From an uncultured Rhodospirillales bacterium (GTDB taxonomy: Bacteria; Pseudomonadota; Alphaproteobacteria; Acetobacterales; Acetobacteraceae), in the NCBI GenBank assembly GCA_903823665.1, contig CAIJTR010000102.1, positions 1-64,000 on the forward strand: a stretch of DNA of 64,000 nucleotides, in the 5' to 3' direction. Below, piece after piece: positions 43,899-51,387 of this stretch. The notes below the pieces were generated by a model, which was given only the letters and a program-made list of their open reading frames with translations, did no database searches and was not told where the DNA came from. Positions within the stretch are counted from its first letter, which is position 1. Each line of letters starts with the position of its first letter. The position numbers and the translations under genes were made by a program.

Positions 43899-44504
43899 AT
43901 GGCAATCATCACCAATGCCGGCCCGTTAGATGCGATGTCCCTTATTAGCGATGCCTTGTCTCATTATTCAGCCATTGCCGCGCAGCGCAACACACCGTCG
44001 CTTCTGGGTGGTGCGCTACCGAGCCTGAGCGAGCCGGTTCGGGTATATGTGTTGGATATTAAAGACATAGTGCCGGGTTTTGATCTGAATTCCGCCGCGA
44101 AAGCACATGGTTGGCGCTACATCGTTGAATCCGGTGGACAGCACACGGTCATGGCGGACCTGTCGGGTCCAAGGGACGGCACCGCGACGTTTCGGCGCTT
44201 AAATGTAGGCCCAATTGCACAGCAACTCTATAGTGTATGTGAAAAAGCAACGCAATTATTCGACAAGACAGATCCAGAAAACTATGATGTACGTCTATTA
44301 GAAATTCCTGCATTGTATAGGCAGACATTGTGGCTACATGGGCCCATTCATGATCACTTTTTGACATACTGGCCGGCACCTGTTGACGGAGTATTTCATG
44401 AAGACAAGCGATTTCTAGAGGATATAGTACAGCTTGCGGCTAAGACGGTCGCATTGCGATCTCCCGCGCCTCCAGAGCCGGAAACCACTCCCGGCTTACG
44501 ATAA
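43899..44504 (+). CDS. Third protein of the GG-leader cluster, unknown function
   Basis: 201 aa, no family recognised. The N-terminus MAIITNAGPLDAMSLISDAL ... NTPSLLGGALPS is helical and ends in a double glycine (G37-G38), aligned with the GG sites of its two upstream neighbours. After it, EPVRVYVLDIKDIVPGFDLN begins a mixed alpha/beta domain with GWRYIVESGGQHTVMADL. No Cys pair, no membrane helix. AAGGAG stands eleven bases before the ATG, 13 bases after the peptidase stop, so the two are one transcript. It could be a partner, inhibitor or immunity protein; nothing in the sequence decides. Confidence 0.75.
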   Translation: MAIITNAGPLDAMSLISDALSHYSAIAAQRNTPSLLGGALPSLSEPVRVYVLDIKDIVPGFDLNSAAKAHGWRYIVESGGQHTVMADLSGPRDGTATFRRLNVGPIAQQLYSVCEKATQLFDKTDPENYDVRLLEIPALYRQTLWLHGPIHDHFLTYWPAPVDGVFHEDKRFLEDIVQLAAKTVALRSPAPPEPETTPGLR

Positions 44505-44506
44505 GA

Positions 44507-44521
44507 GGCCGAAAAGCGGCC
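44507..44521 (+). terminator. Small hairpin after the three-gene cluster
   Basis: GGCCG-AAAAGC-GGCC type stem (5 bp, 44507-44511 with 44517-44521) directly after the stop codon of the third gene. No T-run follows; weak evidence for a transcription end. Confidence 0.4.
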
Positions 44522-44637
44522 ATCAGCAATCCGTCGCGCGGCTGTGCTCGGGCATCGCATATTGGTGGCGAGAGCGATGGTGCGACGCTCTTATATAGAG
44601 CACTTCACGTTAATATAACTTGCATTATGTGGATTTT

Positions 44638-44670
44638 TATGTCATAGAAAATAACTCATTCTCTGACATA
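44638..44670. promoter_or_regulatory. Inverted repeat upstream of the 44685 gene
   Basis: TATGTCA-T-AGAA, nine-base spacer, TTCT-C-TGACATA: 11 of 12 positions pair, ending 15 bases before the ATG at 44685. The surroundings are AT-rich with TATAAC-like strings. It looks like an operator or a leader hairpin. Confidence 0.55.
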
Positions 44671-44684
44671 GGAACCCATCCCCC

Positions 44685-45164
44685 ATGCCGTCCACCCGCT
44701 CTCCCGCAACCTTTGATCTGATGGCGCTGCTCTGCCTCATTGGCGGAGCTGTGCGGAGCGCGGGGGAGGCACATTTGCTCATGCAACTGATGGTGATCGG
44801 CACGATGGTGCGGCCTGTTGGGCAGGCGCTGCAGTGTTGGTTGCTCGTTGAGGAGCTTTATGCGGAGAGGGAGTTTTACGAATCCTCCCATGACGACGAG
44901 GATGGCTGGGGTGGGGAGGATGAGTTTCGGCCGGGGCGGATTGAGCGATGCGGGCGGGTGCTGCAATGGCGGCATGTGACGCGGTTTGGATTGGCGGTGC
45001 TGGTGCCTGTTCAGTGGGGTGGCATGATCCGTCTGCCGGAGCCTCTGGTGGCTCAGCTTGGGTGGAGCGTGGCCTCGGCGTTATCGGCTCTGTCTCTTTT
45101 TTGCTTTTTTGCACCCGGTTTGGCGTCGGGGTCGACTGGCGCCCTAATCGTTCTGATATCGTAA
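44685..45164 (+). CDS. Small hydrophobic protein, unknown function
   Basis: 159 aa, unrecognised. There is a hydrophobic N-terminal third (DLMALLCLIGGAVRSAG, LLMQLMVIGTMVRPVG), an acidic middle (YESSHDDEDGWGGEDEF), and two hydrophobic segments near the end (FGLAVLVPVQWGG, ALSALSLFCFFAPGLA). It could be a small membrane protein. The ribosome-binding site is weak (AGGAA 12 bases upstream). The opposite strand is also open, but reads Pro/Arg-rich and is less protein-like. Existence is moderately supported. Confidence 0.45.
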   Translation: MPSTRSPATFDLMALLCLIGGAVRSAGEAHLLMQLMVIGTMVRPVGQALQCWLLVEELYAEREFYESSHDDEDGWGGEDEFRPGRIERCGRVLQWRHVTRFGLAVLVPVQWGGMIRLPEPLVAQLGWSVASALSALSLFCFFAPGLASGSTGALIVLIS

Positions 45165-45192
45165 TAATAATGCTACCTCGTTGGGTTGCTCA

Positions 45193-45211
45193 GGATTGCG
45201 ACGGCCCCAAG
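45193..45211. repeat. Fragment of the dispersed palindromic repeat
   Basis: GGATTGCGACGGCCCCAAG matches 18 of 19 bases of 48081-48099 in the large palindrome inside the cyclase operon. A partial copy, in the gap between the hydrophobic protein and the tetR stop. Confidence 0.7.
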
Positions 45212-45269
45212 TGAGCATCGATATGCCGGGTTGGGGCATGCGTGACGATCGCACGGGTCAGCCGCGTTT

Positions 45270-45899
45270 CTACTTCGGCCATGCTTTCACGTAGACATCC
45301 ACCGCCGCTTCGATCATCGCGCGTTTTTCTCCGTGGACCGGCGTTGCGTACACAAACTTGCGCACACCGTAATAGAAAATGCCGCCTTGCAGGCTCCAGG
45401 CGAGTTCGAGCAGCTTCGCCTCGTTGTCTGGGGTGATGACGAGGCCGGTTTCGGCGCACATCTCCACCATCACCGGGCGGATGATGCGGGCCTCGACTCG
45501 GGCGATGTAGAGGCCGGTGATGTCCACGCCTTTGAGGCCTGCGAACAGGTAAATGCGCATCCATTCGGGATGCATGATGGCGTCGGTGTAGCGGTTGTAG
45601 AAATCGCACAGCCTGTCATGCAGCGGGCGGGTGCGGTCGGTCAGCAGCGCGTCCCAGGCGGTGTCCCATGATTGCAGGAACACGGCCTCGTAGACTTCCT
45701 CGATCAGCGCGTTTTTGCTGGGGAAGTAGCGATACATCAGCGGCTGGGTGGTGCCGAGCCATGCCGCAAGTTCGCGGGTGGTGGCGTCGAAACCGGATTG
45801 CGCGAAGAAGGACGCTGCTTTGCGCACGATCTCCGCTCGGCGATCGTCGAATGATTTCCGGGCGGCGCGTGGGCGCAACAGCGTGGGCGCGCCACTCAT
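45270..45899 (-). CDS. TetR-family regulator
   Basis: 209 aa. N-terminal helix-turn-helix (about 20-65): RRAEIVRKAASFFAQSGFD, then TTRELAAWLGTTQPLMYRYF is the recognition region. The C-terminal ligand domain is helical. It is the last gene of a four-gene catabolic unit; its ATG overlaps the SDR stop by one base. It probably represses the operon and itself through the palindrome at 49111-49128 and is released by a pathway intermediate (inference from operon position and site symmetry). Confidence 0.9.
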   Translation of the reverse strand: MSGAPTLLRPRAARKSFDDRRAEIVRKAASFFAQSGFDATTRELAAWLGTTQPLMYRYFPSKNALIEEVYEAVFLQSWDTAWDALLTDRTRPLHDRLCDFYNRYTDAIMHPEWMRIYLFAGLKGVDITGLYIARVEARIIRPVMVEMCAETGLVITPDNEAKLLELAWSLQGGIFYYGVRKFVYATPVHGEKRAMIEAAVDVYVKAWPK

Positions 45900-46663
45900 C
45901 AGTCGGCTGTCCAGCCGCCGTCTACCACCAGTGAGCTGCCGGTCATGAGGGCGGAGGCGTCACTGGCGAGGAAAACGATGGGGCCCATGAGGTCGGTCAC
46001 CTGACCGAGCCTGCCGAGTTTGATTTTGCTCAGCACCCAGGCCAGGAACTCCTTGTTCTCGAAATATGGCTTCGTCAACGTGGTTTCGATGAAGGTCGGG
46101 CAGATGGTGTTGACGCGAATGCCGGCGGGGCCGAGGTCGAGCGCCATGGCGCGGGTGAAGCCCTCCATCGCCCATTTGCTGGCGCAGTAGAGCGTCCGGC
46201 CGGGGCCACCGACGAGGCCCATCTGCGAGGAGATGTTGATGATCGAGCCGGGCTTTTTCGCAGCCAACAGCCGCTTGGCCACGCATTGCGCGGCGAAATA
46301 GGCGGCGCGAATGTTGAGGTCCATCACCGCGTCGAAATCATCCTCGGTGACGTCGGCCAGTGGCTTGGGCCGGTTGGTGCCGGCGTTGTTGACGAAGATG
46401 TCGAACGGCTCTGCGGCATCGATGGCCGCTTTCAGGGCGGCGGTGTCAGTGACGTCGAGCACCAGCGCCTCGGCCACGCCGCCACGGGCGCGCAGGGCGG
46501 CCACGGCTTCGTCTAGTTCCGCGCCGTTGCGGGCGCAGATGGTGACGGCGGCCCCGAATTCCGACAATACCGCGGCGGCGGCAAGGCCGATGCCTCGCCC
46601 ACCGCCGGTGATCAGCGCGCGCTTGCCGTCCAGCCGGAAAGTCGGGGTAAGTGGCAGGCTCAT
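45899..46663 (-). CDS. Short-chain dehydrogenase/reductase
   Basis: Classical SDR, 254 aa. NAD(P) site [20 protein letters not shown] after strand 4, catalytic Ser in INISSQMG, Y-x-x-x-K in [10 protein letters not shown], and PG-equivalent [12 protein letters not shown]. The gluconate-5-dehydrogenase-like type fits. ATG 46663 overlaps the upstream HisD-like stop as ATGA; a further upstream open frame is the HisD shadow. It acts with the HisD-like enzyme on the same substrate in all likelihood. Confidence 0.92.
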   Translation of the reverse strand: MSLPLTPTFRLDGKRALITGGGRGIGLAAAAVLSEFGAAVTICARNGAELDEAVAALRARGGVAEALVLDVTDTAALKAAIDAAEPFDIFVNNAGTNRPKPLADVTEDDFDAVMDLNIRAAYFAAQCVAKRLLAAKKPGSIINISSQMGLVGGPGRTLYCASKWAMEGFTRAMALDLGPAGIRVNTICPTFIETTLTKPYFENKEFLAWVLSKIKLGRLGQVTDLMGPIVFLASDASALMTGSSLVVDGGWTAD

Positions 46664-47967
46664 TCGGCGGCGGCTCCATACGGGATGTTGCGACCACCAT
46701 AGCGGCGCACGCGCAGATTGGCCTGTTCGGCGTGACCGACGAAGCCTTCGAGCATGCACAGGCGCGAGCAGTATTCGCCGATCATGGCGGAGGCTTCGTC
46801 GGTCAGCACCCGCTGATAGGTCACGGTTTTGAGGAACTTGCCGACCCAGAGCCCGCCGGTGTAGCGCGCCGCCTTCATGGTGGGCAGCGTGTGGTTGGTG
46901 CCGATCACCTTGTCGCCGTACGAGACGTTGGTGCGTGGGCCCAGGAACAACGCGCCGTAATTGGTCATGTGCTTGAGGAAGTAATCCGGGTCGCGCGTCA
47001 TCACCTGCACATGCTCGGAGGCGATGCGGTCGGCCTCACGCACCATTTCCTCGTCATCGGCGCAGACGATCACTTCGCCGTAATCCTCCCACGCTTTGGC
47101 GGCGACGGCGGCGGTGGGGAGGATTTTGAGCAGGCGCTCGATCTCGGCCATCGTCTCACGGGCGAGCTTTTCGCTGGTGGTGAGCAGGATGGCCGGCGAG
47201 TTGGTGCCGTGCTCGGCCTGGCCCAGCAGGTCGGTGGCGCACATTTCGCCATCGACGGTCTCGTCGGCGATGACGAGGGTTTCGGTGGGGCCGGCGAACA
47301 AATCAATGCCGACGCGGCCGTAAAGCTGGCGCTTGGCTTCGGCCACGAAGGCGTTGCCGGGGCCGACCAGCATGTCCACCGGCTGCATCGACGCAGTGCC
47401 GATGGCCATGGCTCCCACCGCCTGAATGCCGCCGAGGCACCAGATTTCGTCGGCACCGGCGAGGTATTGCGCGGCCACGATGGCGGGGGCGGGTTTGCCG
47501 TGGAAGGGCGGCGCGCAAGTGATGATGCGCGGCACGCCCGCCACTTTCGCGGTGATCACGGACATATGCGCCGAGGCGAGCAGCGGGTATTTGCCGCCGG
47601 GGACGTAGCAGCCGACTGCGTTGACCGGGATGTTCTTGTGGCCGAGCACGATGCCCGGCAGCGTTTCAACCTCGATATCGACCATCGAGGCGCGCTGGGC
47701 CTGGGCGAAGTTGCGCACCTGCTCCTGCGCGAACTTTATGTCCTCGATGTCGCGGGCGGAGAGCTCGGCCATGCAGGCTTTGATCTCCGCATCCGTCAGG
47801 CGGTAATCGGCGCGGTCCCAGTTGTCGAACTTGATCGACAGCTCGCGCACGGCGGCGTCTCCGCGCGCTTCGATATCGGCGAGGATGGTTTCGACGGTTG
47901 CGCGGATCTTCGCCTGATCCTCGGCGCGCAGGGCGGCGTTGCGGCTGGTTTTGAGATGCGTGGCCAT
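46660..47967 (-). CDS. HisD-family dehydrogenase in a catabolic operon
   Basis: 435 aa, histidinol-dehydrogenase fold. [61 protein letters not shown] (Zn ligands Q and H) and GTNHTLPT are present. GTNHTLPT, the small N-terminus and the catabolic neighbours resemble HpsN-type enzymes (sulfopropanediol dehydrogenase) rather than the biosynthetic HisD, for which no his genes are near. The substrate is an alcohol oxidised to an acid in two NAD steps, identity unknown. AGGAAGG precedes the ATG. Second gene of the operon, 177 bases after the cyclase, with the big palindrome in between. Confidence 0.87.
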   Translation of the reverse strand: MATHLKTSRNAALRAEDQAKIRATVETILADIEARGDAAVRELSIKFDNWDRADYRLTDAEIKACMAELSARDIEDIKFAQEQVRNFAQAQRASMVDIEVETLPGIVLGHKNIPVNAVGCYVPGGKYPLLASAHMSVITAKVAGVPRIITCAPPFHGKPAPAIVAAQYLAGADEIWCLGGIQAVGAMAIGTASMQPVDMLVGPGNAFVAEAKRQLYGRVGIDLFAGPTETLVIADETVDGEMCATDLLGQAEHGTNSPAILLTTSEKLARETMAEIERLLKILPTAAVAAKAWEDYGEVIVCADDEEMVREADRIASEHVQVMTRDPDYFLKHMTNYGALFLGPRTNVSYGDKVIGTNHTLPTMKAARYTGGLWVGKFLKTVTYQRVLTDEASAMIGEYCSRLCMLEGFVGHAEQANLRVRRYGGRNIPYGAAAE

Positions 47968-48015
47968 GGTGATGCCTTCCTACGTCATTGGGGCGAAAAA
48001 CGAACCGTCCCGCGC

Positions 48016-48117
48016 CGTCATTGCGAGGCGCGCGTGCGCCGTGGCAATCCAGGGGTCGCAAGACGCGCCTCGGTACTCCTGGATTGCCACGGCCCCAAGC
48101 GGGGCCTCGCAATGACG
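48016..48117. repeat. 102-bp palindromic dispersed repeat
   Basis: Outer arms CGTCATTGCGAGGC (48016-48029) and GCCTCGCAATGACG (48104-48117) and inner arms GTGGCAATCCAGG (48041-48053) and CCTGGATTGCCAC (48078-48090) pair perfectly. A 19-base piece recurs at 45193. This is the form of REP/palindromic elements scattered in many alphaproteobacteria. It sits between cyclase and HisD-like genes and could weaken transcription or stabilise the upstream RNA. Confidence 0.9.
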
Positions 48118-48144
48118 ATGTGAGTGGATTACGGACATTCGTGC

Positions 48145-49095
48145 CTACTTGATTGCCTGGGGATTGATCGGCGAGCCGGCACCGCCTGGCAGATGCAGCG
48201 GGGGCGCGTTGAAGAAGAACTCGTAGACGCCGTCAGCCGCGCAATCCTCGGCAAGTTCCTTCACGTAGAAGATCTCACCCATCGACAGCCCCATGGCCGG
48301 GATGACGATCCAATGCCAGGGCTGGTTGGCCTCGGTCGTCTCGTTTGGACGAACCTCGCAGCCCCAGGTGTCGAGGCAGATGGCGGCGAGGTTTTTCTCG
48401 TGAATCCAGTAGCAGGTCTCAAACGCGAGGCCGGGGGCGTTGCCGCCTGCGTAGCCGGACCAGTCCTTCTGGGCGAGGCAGCGCTCCTGCTGGCCGGTGC
48501 GAACGATGACGAAATCGGCGCGCCCGATGGTCACACCCTGGGCTGCGGCGCAGGCGTCGAGGTCGGCGTTGGTGATGGCGGTGCCGTCTTCCAGCCAGGG
48601 CACGTTCTTCCAGCGGGCGATATCAAGCAGCACGCCACGGCCGGCCATTTTGTCACGCACATGCTCGATGCCGAGTTTCTTGGCCCCGCGTGCATCGACG
48701 TCCGTGGCCGGAAAGCCGTTGTACATCTTGTCATCGAGGAAGATGTGGCAGAGCGCATCCCATTGGGTGGAGGCCTGGCAGGGCATGTTGATGGCATCAT
48801 CGGCGTAGCGCAGATAGGGGAACGGCACGTCCTGCTTGCCCGCTGCGGCATCGGTCCCGGTGGCGAGCATGGTGTGGATCGGGTTCCAGCGGCCGCCGAA
48901 CAGGCCAGACTGGATCGGCTCCTTCAGCGACAGGCCGAGGGCGAACACCTTACCCTTCTTCACCAGACCTGCGGCTTTGACGATGTCCTCGGGGGTGATG
49001 TGGTTGAGGGTGCCGATCTGGTCATCCTTGCCCCAGCGGCCCCAATTGGACAGCTTGCGCGCCGCCTCATCAATGGCGTTACGGTCGACTTTCAT
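48145..49095 (-). CDS. Cyclase-family (KynB-like) hydrolase
   Basis: 316 aa, PF04199 cyclase/kynurenine formamidase family, metal-dependent amide or lactone hydrolase. Core patterns: LSNWGRWGKDDQIGTLNHIT at the N-terminus (longer bacterial type), FALGLSLKEP, and the metal site region ASTQWDALCHIF in place of the GTHxDxxxH of KynB, a common variant in this subgroup. First gene of the operon with HisD-like, SDR and TetR genes, suggesting ring or lactone opening before two oxidations. GGGGA-like sequence and the palindrome are just upstream. Confidence 0.85.
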   Translation of the reverse strand: MKVDRNAIDEAARKLSNWGRWGKDDQIGTLNHITPEDIVKAAGLVKKGKVFALGLSLKEPIQSGLFGGRWNPIHTMLATGTDAAAGKQDVPFPYLRYADDAINMPCQASTQWDALCHIFLDDKMYNGFPATDVDARGAKKLGIEHVRDKMAGRGVLLDIARWKNVPWLEDGTAITNADLDACAAAQGVTIGRADFVIVRTGQQERCLAQKDWSGYAGGNAPGLAFETCYWIHEKNLAAICLDTWGCEVRPNETTEANQPWHWIVIPAMGLSMGEIFYVKELAEDCAADGVYEFFFNAPPLHLPGGAGSPINPQAIK

Positions 49096-49110
49096 GGCGC
49101 ATCCCCGGCT

Positions 49111-49128
49111 ATTTATCGTTAGATAAAT
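49111..49128. promoter_or_regulatory. Perfect palindrome, candidate TetR operator
   Basis: ATTTATC-GTTA-GATAAAT, 7-4-7 symmetry with no mismatch, 16 bases upstream of the cyclase start. AT-rich in a GC-rich region and of the size bound by TetR dimers. The TetR gene ends this operon. Confidence 0.75.
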
Positions 49129-49179
49129 CTTACCCGGATGCCCGCCAATGACAAGGGCAGCGCACTTGCTCGACCAGCG

Positions 49180-49953
49180 CTATTCCTCAAACAGGCGGCT
49201 GACGAGGCTGCCGGCCACACCTGCCGCGGCGAGGCCACCGAGGCTGGTGCCGTCGCTTTGCTTCTCACCGCCCGGCAGGTATGGCCCGAGCACGTGGGCC
49301 AGATTGGGCAGCGTCAGCGTTTGCAGCCAGACATTGCCTGGACCGGTGAGGCGGATGAGGAAAATGCCGTCTCCACCAAAGATTTTGTTGCGAATGCCGG
49401 GGATGGTGGTGATCTCGTGGCGCATGTTGGCGTCGAACATGCCGAGATGGCCGGGGTGGACGTCGATCACCTGGCCCGGGGCGAGCGTGACCGGCACGAT
49501 CTCACCGCCGAGTTCGAACCAGGCCGTGCCTTGGCCGCTGACCTTTTGCATGACGAAGCCGTTGCCGCCGAACAAACCGACGCCGAGGCTTTGGGTGAAG
49601 CCGGTGCCGAGGGTCACGCCGTCGGTGCAGCACAGAAAGCCGTGCTTGTGGACCAGATATTCCATGCCCGGCGCAATTTGATGCTCGAAGATGTGGCCGG
49701 GGATTTTGGCGCAGAAGGCCACGACACCCATTTGGAAGTCGGTGCTGTATTCGGTCATGAAGAAGCCACCACCGGACAGTGCGCGGCCGATGGCACCGAA
49801 GATGCCGGTGGAGCCCGCAGCCGAGGTGATGGTGCGAAGCTGAATGTTGCCGGATTTCCAGGACAGCTCGCCGGTTTCGGCCAGCAGGCGCTCACCGGGG
49901 GCGAGCTGGATTTCAAGCACGGGCATGGTGGAACCGGTGATGCTGGCACGCAT
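49180..49953 (-). CDS. AIM24-family protein
   Basis: 257 aa, AIM24/TIGR00266 beta-helical family. The start VLEIQLAPGERLLAETGELSW and repeated Gly-rich strands (GGNGFVMQKVSGQGTAWFELGG, GGDGIFLIRLTGPGNVWLQTL) are typical; only the first residues of each are quoted as landmarks. It ends in a Gly/Ala-rich tail and SLVSRLFEE. Function in bacteria is unclear; mitochondrial AIM24 affects cristae organisation. GGAGA before the ATG. Convergent arrangements are absent; it follows the tauE-type gene on the same strand. Confidence 0.88.
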   Translation of the reverse strand: MRASITGSTMPVLEIQLAPGERLLAETGELSWKSGNIQLRTITSAAGSTGIFGAIGRALSGGGFFMTEYSTDFQMGVVAFCAKIPGHIFEHQIAPGMEYLVHKHGFLCCTDGVTLGTGFTQSLGVGLFGGNGFVMQKVSGQGTAWFELGGEIVPVTLAPGQVIDVHPGHLGMFDANMRHEITTIPGIRNKIFGGDGIFLIRLTGPGNVWLQTLTLPNLAHVLGPYLPGGEKQSDGTSLGGLAAAGVAGSLVSRLFEE

Positions 49954-50024
49954 GACACTCTCCGTGACTGGATGTTGTGGCGAAGAGCCTGCCTTCAGCG
50001 CGGTTTCGTTTCAAGCATGACGAT

Positions 50025-50768
50025 TTACGCGCGCAGGAACATCAGCACCGTGAGGGCCAGCCCGACAACAACGACGAAACCGCGCAGCAGTTTTTCCGGC
50101 ACGCGCTTGAGCAGCCAGGCTCCGGCGAGCCCGCCGATGATGGCAGATACGCAGAGGATGGCGGCCTGCAGCCAGGCAACGCCGGGTGCGAACAGGAACA
50201 CCAGCACGGCAGAGGCATTCATGGCGGCGGCCAGCGCGTTCTTGGTGGCCCCGGCGGTGCGGATCGAAAGCCCGGCCATGGTCAGCACGGCGAGCATCAG
50301 AAAGCCGATGCCACCGCCGAAATAGCCGCCGTAGATGGCGATGCCGAGTTGGACCAGCCCGACCACGCGCACCGGCAGCGCCCGTGCGGTGTCGTTTGGC
50401 TTGCGCAGGAAACTGCCCCAGAAGAACACGCACGTAGCGAACAGCACGAGATAGGGCACCATCGCCGCGAACAGCGACGACGGCGTTGCCAGCAACAGCA
50501 ACGCGCCCACCACGCCGCCGCCGAGGCTGATCGCCGCCAACCCGCCAAACCCGATCCGGCCCACGCCGCCCACCAGCGCGCGACTGGCAATGCCGCTCGT
50601 CACCTGGCCGGGGAATAGCGCGATGGTGGAGGTGATGTTGGCCACACGCGGATCAAGCCCGGTCAGCACGAGGGCCGCCAGCGTGATGAACGACCCACCA
50701 CCGGCGAGAGCGTTCATGGCACCAGCGAGCACACCTGCCGCGAACAGAACCGCTAAAGAAGCGGACAC
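50025..50768 (-). CDS. TauE/SafE-family permease
   Basis: 247 aa, about eight membrane segments, sulfite exporter TauE/SafE family. N-terminal AGVLAGAMNALAGGGSFITL and the internal repeat GGYFGGGIGFLMLAVLTMAG carry the paired Gly-rich signatures. It moves a small organic or sulfur anion across the inner membrane; the substrate is unknown. GTG start, three bases after the NIPSNAP stop. Confidence 0.9.
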   Translation of the reverse strand: MSASLAVLFAAGVLAGAMNALAGGGSFITLAALVLTGLDPRVANITSTIALFPGQVTSGIASRALVGGVGRIGFGGLAAISLGGGVVGALLLLATPSSLFAAMVPYLVLFATCVFFWGSFLRKPNDTARALPVRVVGLVQLGIAIYGGYFGGGIGFLMLAVLTMAGLSIRTAGATKNALAAAMNASAVLVFLFAPGVAWLQAAILCVSAIIGGLAGAWLLKRVPEKLLRGFVVVVGLALTVLMFLRA

Positions 50769-50771
50769 TCG

Positions 50772-51092
50772 CTATTGCTGCGGCGAGAAAGACGTCGGCG
50801 AGAGGAACATGTTTTCCTGCTTCACCAGCAGTCCGGCTTCGGCGGTCAGGCGCTGGAATTCCTTCCAGGCCGGGTCTTGCGCCATCGCGGCGCGGCGCTG
50901 CTCCCGGTCGGCCTGGCTTTCGTAGCGCCACATATGCACCACCGTGTTCAGCGTGCCCTCGATTGTGGTGTACCAGCCAAGGCAGGTGCCGAGATATTTC
51001 TGCTGCAGCGGCCAGCCATGCTCCTGATACAGCTTCACGTAGGCCGCGAGATGGCCGGGACGGACGGTATAGGTGCGCATATCGACGATCAT
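50772..51092 (-). CDS. NIPSNAP-family small protein
   Basis: 106 aa. MIVDMRTYTVRPGHLAAYVK and LGWYTTIEGTLNTVVHMWRY match the ferredoxin-like NIPSNAP family of dimeric alpha-beta barrels. Its enzymatic role in bacteria is not known. It lies in a compact run with the TauE/SafE gene three bases downstream. Confidence 0.88.
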   Translation of the reverse strand: MIVDMRTYTVRPGHLAAYVKLYQEHGWPLQQKYLGTCLGWYTTIEGTLNTVVHMWRYESQADREQRRAAMAQDPAWKEFQRLTAEAGLLVKQENMFLSPTSFSPQQ

Positions 51093-51111
51093 GGCGGCGT
51101 TTCCTTGTTGA

Positions 51112-51387
51112 TTAACGAAGCGGCTTTTCGACGCCGCCTTGCGGCTTGCCGTTGCGGGTGCTGAGGCATTGGGAGATCAGCCGCTTGCGATAGGCGAAAT
51201 ATTGCGAGCTATAATCCTCAGCAGCCTGACTGTTGTAGTTGTTGCGCGCGAAATTCTTCAGCCGTGGATCGACATCCGCTGCGTCCTCACAGCCACGTTC
51301 GACTGAGCCAGGCGGTGATGGTGGTGGGCCGTAGCTCTGACAGCCGGTCAGCACCAAAAGGCCCAGCAGCATGAGGCGGGCGTTCAT
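51112..51387 (-). CDS. Small lipoprotein
   Basis: 91 aa. Signal peptide of about 15 residues with lipobox LTGC (LLVLTGCQSYG), so lipidated at that Cys. The mature part begins Pro-rich and has two further Cys (GCED, SQC). No family recognised. The start overlaps the nudC stop by four bases (ATGA). Confidence 0.75.
   Translation of the reverse strand: MNARLMLLGLLVLTGCQSYGPPPSPPGSVERGCEDAADVDPRLKNFARNNYNSQAAEDYSSQYFAYRKRLISQCLSTRNGKPQGGVEKPLR

Noticed and set aside
46660-47967. Assignment as biosynthetic hisD
   Set aside because: No other his genes nearby; GTNHTLPT and the SDR/cyclase/TetR neighbours fit the catabolic HisD-like group.
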